From Bradyrhizobium sp. (GTDB taxonomy: Bacteria > Pseudomonadota > Alphaproteobacteria > Rhizobiales > Xanthobacteraceae), in the NCBI RefSeq assembly GCF_030654605.1, contig NZ_JAURXB010000023.1:36351-100350 (forward strand): a stretch of DNA of 64,000 bases, in the 5' to 3' direction. Shown one piece after another: positions 58,810-64,000 of this stretch (position 1 is its first letter; every line of letters starts with the position of its first letter). The notes beneath the pieces were generated by a model. It was not told the origin of the DNA. It made no database searches and was given only the letters and a program-made list of their open reading frames with translations. Made by a program: the position numbers and the translations under genes.

Positions 58810-59253
58810 CTAATTCCGCACGACAATGGTGCGCGCGGTATCGGCGACATGAACGCCGTCCTGGTTGATGACCTCGGTTTCGACTGCCACCATCGTCATC
58901 GCGCCGCCCTTCTTGTCGGTGACGCCGGTGACGCGTGACTTGAAGGTCAGGGTGTCGCCGACGACGACGGGCGCGTGGTAGGTGAAGCGCTGTTCGCCAT
59001 GCAGCACGCGACCCAGATCGATCTTCAATTCGGTCAGGAACTCGAACGGACGCTCGTTGTCCAGCATCTCGAGGCAGAACAGATAGGTCGGTGGCACCGG
59101 TGTCGCCGGGTAGCCCTGGGCGCGTGAGGCCGCCTCATCGCGATAGACCGGATTACGCTCGGCGAGCGTGTCGAGGAAATAGCGCAGGCGTCCGGGCTCG
59201 ACGCGCGCGGTGACCGGCGTAAAGCTACGCCCGACGGCGGATTGGTCGACCAT
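58810..59253 (-). CDS. MaoC N-terminal (FAS1_DH_region) hydratase subunit, non-catalytic half
   Basis: 147-aa hotdog domain: MVDQSAVGRSFTPVTARVEPGRLRYFLDTLAERNPVYRDEAASRAQGYPATPVPPTYLFCLEMLDNERPFEFLTELKIDLGRVLHGEQRFTYHAPVVVGDTLTFKSRVTGVTDKKGG. It has the E-xN-xxYxDxxxAxxxGY-xxPVPPT pattern of the N-terminal MaoC domain but lacks the catalytic D-x-N-P-x-H motif. It would bind the acyl chain as the partner of the catalytic subunit encoded next. Adjacent to the thiolase gene, 9 bp apart. Confidence 0.92.
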   Translation of the reverse strand: MVDQSAVGRSFTPVTARVEPGRLRYFLDTLAERNPVYRDEAASRAQGYPATPVPPTYLFCLEMLDNERPFEFLTELKIDLGRVLHGEQRFTYHAPVVVGDTLTFKSRVTGVTDKKGGAMTMVAVETEVINQDGVHVADTARTIVVRN

Positions 59254-59262
59254 GGCTTTTTC

Positions 59263-60447
59263 CTATGCGCGTTCGTACAGCGTCACGACGCAGGCGCCGC
59301 CAAGGCCGAGATTGTGCTGCAATCCGAGGCGCGCGCCATCGACCTGCGTGATGTCGGCGGTTCCCCGCAATTGGCGGGTCAGTTCATAGCATTGCGCCAA
59401 TCCGGTCGCGCCGAGCGGATGTCCCTTCGACAGCAGACCGCCGGAGGGATTGGTGACGAACTTGCCGCCGTAGGTGTTGTCGCCATCGTCGATGAACTTC
59501 GCAGCATCGCCCTCGGGACACAGTCCCAATGCCTCGTAGGTGATCAGCTCGTTCTGGGCGAAGCAATCGTGCAGTTCGACCACGTCGAGATCCTGCGGCC
59601 CGACGCCGGCCGCCTCGTAGACCCTGTTCGCAGCCTCGCGCGCCATGTCGAAACCGACGACCTGCATCATGTCGCCGGCCTCGAACGTCGACGGCGTGTC
59701 GGTGGTCATCGCCTGGGCGGCGATCCGGACGTCCTTGCGCAGGCCATGCTGGCTGGCGAACTTCTCCGAGACCAGAATTGCCGCCGCGCCGCCGCAGGTC
59801 GGCGGGCACGCCATCATCCGGGTCATCACGCCCGGCCAGATCACCTGGTCGTTCATGACGTCGTCGGCGGTGACTTCCTTGCGGAACAGCGCCAGCGGGT
59901 TGTTCCTGGCATGACGGCTCGCCTTGGCGCGGACCTTGGCAAAGGACGTCAGCGGCGTGCCGTACTTCTTCATGTGGCTGAGGCCGGCGCCGCCGAAATA
60001 GCGCAGCGCCAGCGGAACGCCCGGCGCATCGACCAGCTTGTTCGCGGCCGCGTCGAATTCATCGAACGCGCTCGGCCGATCGGTGAACACCGCCCCCAGC
60101 GCCCCGGGCTTCATCTGCTCGAAGCCGAGCGCCAGCACGCAATCGGCGGCACCGGATTCGATGGCCTGACGGGCGAGGAACAGCGCGGTCGAACCGGTGG
60201 AGCAGTTGTTGTTGACGTTGACGATCGGGATGCCGGTCATCCCGACCGGGTACAACGCGCGCTGCCCGCAGGTCGAATCGCCGTAAACGTAACCGACATA
60301 GGCCTGCTGGATCGCACCATAGTCGAGGCCGGCGTCGTTGAGCGCCAGCCTGGTCGCCTCCGCGCCCATCACATTATACGGCTCGTTGGCGCCCGGCTTG
60401 ACGAACGGGATCATGCCGACGCCGACGACATAAGCGCGAGATGACAT
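59263..60447 (-). CDS. SCP-x / lipid-transfer-type thiolase
   Basis: 394 aa. The thiolase nucleophile lies in IVNVNNNCSTGSTALFLARQAIESG, the conserved His region in VELHDCFAQNELITYEALGLCPEGDAAKFI, and the C-terminal HPLGATGLAQCYELTRQLRG in the second half. The HDCF motif and overall pattern follow the sterol-carrier-protein-x/Ltp group, whose members cleave branched or steroid-side-chain 3-ketoacyl-CoAs (or act as aldolases), rather than the FadA group. ATG at 60447 with GGAG upstream. First gene of the MaoC-SDR operon, divergent from TetR. Confidence 0.92.
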   Translation of the reverse strand: MSSRAYVVGVGMIPFVKPGANEPYNVMGAEATRLALNDAGLDYGAIQQAYVGYVYGDSTCGQRALYPVGMTGIPIVNVNNNCSTGSTALFLARQAIESGAADCVLALGFEQMKPGALGAVFTDRPSAFDEFDAAANKLVDAPGVPLALRYFGGAGLSHMKKYGTPLTSFAKVRAKASRHARNNPLALFRKEVTADDVMNDQVIWPGVMTRMMACPPTCGGAAAILVSEKFASQHGLRKDVRIAAQAMTTDTPSTFEAGDMMQVVGFDMAREAANRVYEAAGVGPQDLDVVELHDCFAQNELITYEALGLCPEGDAAKFIDDGDNTYGGKFVTNPSGGLLSKGHPLGATGLAQCYELTRQLRGTADITQVDGARLGLQHNLGLGGACVVTLYERA

Positions 60448-60479
60448 TGAATTCTCCGAAAATGACCCGTTGGACTTTT

Positions 60480-60497
60480 TATTACCGATGGGTAATA
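60480..60497. promoter_or_regulatory. Candidate TetR operator (TATTACC-N4-GGTAATA)
   Basis: A perfect 7-bp inverted repeat with a 4-bp GATG spacer, centred in the 95-bp gap between the thiolase (start 60447) and TetR (start 60543) genes. Position and symmetry fit control of both divergent operons by the adjacent TetR protein. Confidence 0.72.
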
Positions 60498-60542
60498 TAC
60501 GGGCAACAACAACCGAGTCAATGCGACTCGCCGGAATTCGAT

Positions 60543-61235
60543 ATGGACGCACTGCCCCCTTCTCCCGAATCCTCACCCTGGCTGCCGTTCGAGAACCGCC
60601 GCCGCGCCCGCGACGAGAAGCGCGACGCCGTGCTGCGGACCGCGGTGCAGTTGTTTCTCGAGCAGGGTTATCATCGCGCCACCCTGAACGAGGTCGCCGA
60701 GCGCCTGAACATCACCAAGCCCGCGCTCTACAATTACTTCCGCAGCAAGGAAGAAATCCTGTTCGAGTGCTGGGCTGTCGGACAGGAGCAGGTCGACGGC
60801 TTCATCGCCGGGATCAACGCCCGCGGCGGCACCGGCCTCGTCAAGCTGCGGCAACTGGTGCACGCCTATGCCGAGAACATGGCGACCGACCACGGCGCCA
60901 GCCTGGTGCGGTTCGACCCGCGCGACCTGAGCGAAAAAAACAGCAGGATCGTCCGCGCCGGCAAAAAAAGCATCGACCGGACGTTCCGGAAATACATCGC
61001 CGACGGAATCGCCGACGGATCGATCAAGCCGTGCGACCCCAAGATGACCGCATTCGCCATTGCCGGTTCCCTGAACTGGATCGGTCACTGGTTTCAGCCG
61101 GACGGGGCGATGTCGGCAACGGCGATCGCAGACGAATTCACGGACCGGCTCACCGAGGGGCTGGCGGCACGACCGGTGAAGAAGACAGCCTCAACCGTCG
61201 CGAAGAAGAAACCATCACGAGGGGGAATACGATGA
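60543..61235 (+). CDS. TetR-family regulator of the acyl-CoA degradation genes
   Basis: 230 aa. TetR helix-turn-helix: AVLRTAVQLFLEQGYHRATLNEVAERLNITKPALYNYFRSKEEILFECW (residues about 28-78). The C-terminal ligand domain has the FadR/KstR-like look of regulators sensing acyl-CoA, and the C-terminus is basic (PVKKTASTVAKKKPSRGGIR). It overlaps the acyl-CoA ligase start (ATGA), so it is co-transcribed with it and divergent from the thiolase operon. ATG at 60543; the ORF-track start lies in the operator. Confidence 0.92.
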   Translation: MDALPPSPESSPWLPFENRRRARDEKRDAVLRTAVQLFLEQGYHRATLNEVAERLNITKPALYNYFRSKEEILFECWAVGQEQVDGFIAGINARGGTGLVKLRQLVHAYAENMATDHGASLVRFDPRDLSEKNSRIVRAGKKSIDRTFRKYIADGIADGSIKPCDPKMTAFAIAGSLNWIGHWFQPDGAMSATAIADEFTDRLTEGLAARPVKKTASTVAKKKPSRGGIR

Positions 61236-62788
61236 ACACAACGCAGGGATTGCGCCGCGCTTTACAGATCAATCCGGACGGCCTCGCCACCGTGTTCGGC
61301 GACAGGCAACGGAACTGGCGCGAGATCGGCGAACGGGTATCGCGGCTGGCGGCTGGCCTGCGGGCGCTCGGCGCCAATCCCGGCGACCGCGTCGCGATCC
61401 TGTCGCTCAACTCCGACCGGTATCTCGAGCTTTATCTGGCGACCGCATGGGCCGGCGCGGTGATCGTTCCGCTCAACATCAGGTGGAGCCCGCTTGAAAA
61501 CGAGGACGCCCTGCGCGATTGCCGCGCCGACGTACTGGTGGTCGACAAGGCGTTCGCATCGACGGGCGCCGGGCTGGCGAAAGCCCTTCCCGCTTTGAAT
61601 CTGGTCTATGCTGACGACGGCGACGTGCCGGCCGGAATGGAAAGTTACGAAACCTTGCTCGCGCGAAGCGAGCCGATACCGGACGCGATGCGCACCGGTG
61701 CCGACCTCGCCGGCATCTTCTACACCGGCGGCACCACCGGCCGTTCCAAAGGGGTGATGCTCAGCCACGGCAACCTGATGGCCAACGCCTTGAATGCGCT
61801 CGGCGAAGGCCTGTTTCCGGCCTCGGCGATCTATCTTCATGCCGCGCCGATGTTTCATCTCGCCAACGGTGCGGCGATGTATTCGCTGCTGCTGAGCGGC
61901 GGCTCCAACGTCATCATTCAGGCGTTCACGCCGGAAGGCGTAATGGCCGCGGTACAGAACGATCGGGTCACCGACGTGCTTCTGGTCCCGACCATGATCC
62001 AGATGCTGGTCGACCATCCCGCGCTGGGTTCCTACAACATGTCGTCACTGAAAAATGTGATCTATGGCGCGTCGCCGATCAGCGAGGCCGTGCTCGGCAG
62101 AGCCATGGCGGCACTCCCGAGCGTGCAGTTCACGCAAGCGTACGGCATGACCGAATTGTCGCCGATCGCCACCCTGCTGCACTGGAAGGAGCACACCGGC
62201 GACGGCCGCGCCAAGGGGCGGCATCGGGGTGCGGGTCGGCCCACGCTCGGTTGCGAAGTTCGCATTGTCGATACCGACGACGAGCCGGTGCCCCGCGGCA
62301 CGGTCGGCGAGATCGTGGCGCGCGGCGACAACGTCATGATGGGCTATTGGGAGCGTCCCGAAGAGACCGCGAAAGCCGTCGTCAATGGCTGGATGCACAC
62401 CGGCGACGGCGGCTATATGGACGATGACGGGTTCATCTACGTCGTCGACCGGGTCAAGGACATGATCATATCCGGCGGCGAGAATATCTATTCGGTCGAG
62501 GTCGAGAACGCGATTGCGCAGCATCCCGCGGTTGCCCAATGCGCCGTGATCGGGATTCCGAACGAGCAATGGGGCGAACAGGTCCATGCCGTGGTCGTTT
62601 CCAGGAGCGGCGCGCAGGTCTCGGCCGCCGAACTGATCGAATTCTGCAAGACGCTGATCGCCGGCTACAAATGCCCGCGCAGCATCGAGATCAGCGAGAG
62701 CCCGTTGCCGCTCTCCGGAGCCGGCAAGATTCTCAAGCGCGAACTGCGCAGGCCGTTCTGGGAAAACCGGGAACGATTGGTGAGCTGA
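61232..62788 (+). CDS. Acyl-CoA synthetase (AMP-binding)
   Basis: 518 aa. ATP-binding loop YTGGTTGRSKGVMLSHGNL, adenylation core YGMTELSPIAT, HTGDGGYMDDDGFIYVVDRVKDMIISGGENIYSVEVEN and C-terminal Lys motif PLSGAGKILKRELR. It activates a carboxylic acid to its CoA ester; with the divergent dehydrogenase, hydratase, SDR and thiolase genes it completes a degradation route for one acyl substrate. The start overlaps the TetR stop (ATGA) after GAGGGGGAA. The 772-aa ORF-track reading is an out-of-frame extension through TetR. Confidence 0.94.
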   Translation: MNTTQGLRRALQINPDGLATVFGDRQRNWREIGERVSRLAAGLRALGANPGDRVAILSLNSDRYLELYLATAWAGAVIVPLNIRWSPLENEDALRDCRADVLVVDKAFASTGAGLAKALPALNLVYADDGDVPAGMESYETLLARSEPIPDAMRTGADLAGIFYTGGTTGRSKGVMLSHGNLMANALNALGEGLFPASAIYLHAAPMFHLANGAAMYSLLLSGGSNVIIQAFTPEGVMAAVQNDRVTDVLLVPTMIQMLVDHPALGSYNMSSLKNVIYGASPISEAVLGRAMAALPSVQFTQAYGMTELSPIATLLHWKEHTGDGRAKGRHRGAGRPTLGCEVRIVDTDDEPVPRGTVGEIVARGDNVMMGYWERPEETAKAVVNGWMHTGDGGYMDDDGFIYVVDRVKDMIISGGENIYSVEVENAIAQHPAVAQCAVIGIPNEQWGEQVHAVVVSRSGAQVSAAELIEFCKTLIAGYKCPRSIEISESPLPLSGAGKILKRELRRPFWENRERLVS

Positions 62789-62991
62789 CCGCGGACGGAC
62801 CGGCCCGCGTTATTCAGCCAAGCCTGCCGATTGTCGCCCGCTGCGCCGACGGTTCCGCTCCACGAACGGGTCATGACGATCTTAGATTCCAGCGCGGAAT
62901 GGATCGTCTGCGAGAGAAATTAAGCGATAATGATCCGGGTCGGAGCGCTAACGCGAAACACAACCTAAACTTGTGGGATCAAGATAGCCTG

Positions 62992-63622
62992 ATGACGCCA
63001 ATCATCAAATTGCTGCGACCGACGCGGCAATCCGGACAGGAAAACCCACTGGACAATCTCGATTTGCCGCCGGAAATCGAGCATTTGTCGCCCCGTAGCC
63101 CCTCGGCCATGCGGCGCCGCAGACATCGCATCTGTCGCCAAGAGAGATATCGCCGCCTTAAAATCCGCAGGCTTGGCCGTTGAAGTTGTTCGTCCGCTCG
63201 GAGGTCTTTTTGAGGCTACCGTATTCAAAGAGGGGGAGGCCAGCACCCGCATTCAGTGGCTGCAATCGGGCACCTGGAATTTCTTCCAGCCGGTACCGGA
63301 CGATATGTTCGGCTGGCGGCTACACATGGCGGATCTCGCGATCAACAAGGCACTCGCCGCGGGCGGACGCCGCCAAGTCAGAGTTTATGCCGATCTCGCC
63401 CTGATCCATCAATACATGATCCCGCTCTGGCACGTCTGGTGGGCCGCCCCCGGCAAGGACGAGTCTTGGTCGCCCATGTCGCTCGTGGAAAAGATCACCG
63501 CCACGAGCGGCTTCAGGCAGGCGGATTTTGATGCCGACCTGGCGAATACCATTCCACTGAAAGTTGCGGAGGTGCTGAGACTTGCGTCTCGATGCGGGCA
63601 ACCCCGCTCCCCTTCTCCATGA
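62992..63622 (+). pseudogene. Degenerate nucleotidyltransferase gene (AbiEii-like), frameshifted or internally deleted
   Basis: An apparent original start, MTPIIKLLRPTRQSGQENPLDNLDLPPEIEHLSP (frame 1, from 62992), runs into an Arg-rich shadow frame. From about 63116 frame 2 gives a protein-like sequence: ADIASVAKRDIAALKSAGLAVEVVRPLGGLFEATVFKE...HMADLAINKALAAGGRRQVRVYADLALIHQYMIPLWHVWWAAPGKDESWSPMSLVEKITATSGF. The block DLAINKALAAGGRRQVRxYADL resembles the conserved DLAxNKxxAlxGRxxxRDxxDl of predicted nucleotidyltransferases. The GS-x-D-x-D catalytic part is missing, so the N-terminal half has probably been lost. Family assignment is tentative; the 63173-63622 ORF alone could also be a truncated gene with a TTG start. 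Confidence 0.5.
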
Positions 63623-63678
63623 TCAAACACGGCATCCCTTGGACCAGCCTTGCCATTTCGATAAAGGTGCATTATGTG

Positions 63679-63692
63679 AGTAATCAATTACT
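63679..63692. promoter_or_regulatory. Palindrome upstream of the right-edge TetR gene
   Basis: AGTAAT-CA-ATTACT is a perfect 14-bp inverted repeat (6-bp arms, 2-bp spacer), 21 bp upstream of the TetR start codon in an AT-rich promoter stretch. Likely the autoregulatory operator of that regulator. Confidence 0.6.
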
Positions 63693-63713
63693 ATCTTTCC
63701 TAGGGAACTTGCT

Positions 63714-64000
63714 ATGCCATCCAGGCCCAGAAACCTCCCAGCCGAAGAGCGCCGGGCCGTCACGGTCGAGACGGTTGTCGCGCTGGCCGCCGAACAGAAT
63801 CCAAGCGAAATCACAACTGCCGCCATTGCCAAGCGAATGAACCTCACGCAAGGGGCGCTGTTTCGTCATTTCCCCAGCAAGGATGCAATCTGGCAGGCGG
63901 TCATCTCCTGGGTCGCCGATCGCCTACTGGCGCGAGTCGACCGCGCCATAGCGACAGCCGAATCGCCGCTGTCCGCTTTGGAAGCGGTGTTCATGACGCA
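63714..64000 (+). CDS. TetR-family regulator, cut by window edge
   Basis: Starts MPSRPRNLPAEERRAVTVETVVALAAEQNPSEITTAAIAKRMNLTQGALFRHFPSKDAIWQAVISWVADRLLARVDRAIATAESPLSALEAVFMT and runs off the window after about 95 residues. The helix-turn-helix (ITTAAIAKRMNLTQGALFRHFPSKDAIWQAV) is complete. AGGGAA lies about 6 nt upstream. The NLTQGALFRHFPSKDAIW subtype is often found before HlyD/RND efflux genes, so an efflux operon may follow outside the window. Confidence 0.9.
   Translation, partial: MPSRPRNLPAEERRAVTVETVVALAAEQNPSEITTAAIAKRMNLTQGALFRHFPSKDAIWQAVISWVADRLLARVDRAIATAESPLSALEAVFMT

Noticed and set aside
60470-62788. 772-aa ORF reading through TetR and the ligase
   Set aside because: Only the part from 61232 is the acyl-CoA ligase; the upstream part is an out-of-frame reading of the TetR gene.

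Overview
The window is a high-GC chromosomal stretch from an alphaproteobacterium, most likely Bradyrhizobium or a close Nitrobacteraceae relative. The reasons are codon bias; GTG/TTG starts joined to upstream stops by 4-bp overlaps; GGAAC-N17-GTT promoter motifs typical of the alphaproteobacterial general stress sigma factor EcfG; intergenic palindromes containing CGTCATTGCGAG...CTCGCAATGACG; and a wealth of acyl-CoA and small-molecule catabolism. No rRNA, tRNA, CRISPR array, prophage or insertion sequence was recognised. About 70 genes are supported, including three tiny ones missed by the ORF track, one gene remnant, and two genes cut by the window edges (glpD at the left, a TetR regulator at the right).

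Layout. 1-2.4 kb: glycerol catabolism (glpD, DeoR/GlpR regulator). 2.5-7.1 kb: small envelope and stress genes, a class C serine hydrolase, an acyl-CoA ligase, a methyltransferase. 7.1-13.2 kb: an overlapping beta-oxidation operon fadE-fadI-fadJ-thioesterase. 13.4-19.3 kb: flavin reductase, then an RND efflux operon (adaptor, pump, TetR). 19.7-24 kb: DUF4153 membrane protein, CreBC-like two-component system, DUF2809 protein. 24-26.4 kb: YcaQ-type glycosylase and a VapBC/FitAB toxin-antitoxin pair. 26.5-30.7 kb: OmpA-like protein, PMT-family glycosyltransferase, and a FecR-domain protein paired with a Pro/Ser-linker beta-barrel protein. 30.7-40.6 kb: an accessory and stress district (VOC, DUF1488, cupin, CsbD, FKBP, two low-affinity-iron-permease-like proteins, YciF/DUF892, DUF6894, two membrane peptides of 22 and 28 aa, GGT, TrhO, SlyX, small secreted and membrane proteins).

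40.7-50.4 kb: a ThDP enzyme with a GlcD-like oxidase, then a GMC oxidoreductase divergent from a GntR regulator and an SsuABC-like ABC transporter. 50.5-54.9 kb: a P450 cluster (P450, SRPBCC, FAD desaturase-like enzyme, 3Fe-4S ferredoxin) divergent from a GntR regulator. 55-56.2 kb: MgtC-like and coiled-coil proteins. 56.3-62.8 kb: a second beta-oxidation module (acyl-CoA dehydrogenase, SDR, split MaoC pair, SCP-x-type thiolase) divergent from TetR and an acyl-CoA ligase. 62.8-64 kb: a degenerate nucleotidyltransferase gene and the start of a TetR gene.

Two themes connect the window. The first is two stereochemically distinct beta-oxidation sets: a FadJ-type (S) operon and an MFE-2-like (R) operon built from separate SDR and MaoC subunits. 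The second is a set of five exact GGAAC-N17-GTT promoter candidates placed correctly in front of short genes (62-aa protein, CsbD, YciF, 28-aa membrane peptide, 74-aa protein). This suggests that much of the small-gene content belongs to the EcfG general stress regulon. The membrane-peptide family (LLWLxGIPxPxII) and the unexplained small proteins around it are the most interesting undescribed material. Several divergent promoter regions also carry clear palindromic operators next to their presumed regulators.
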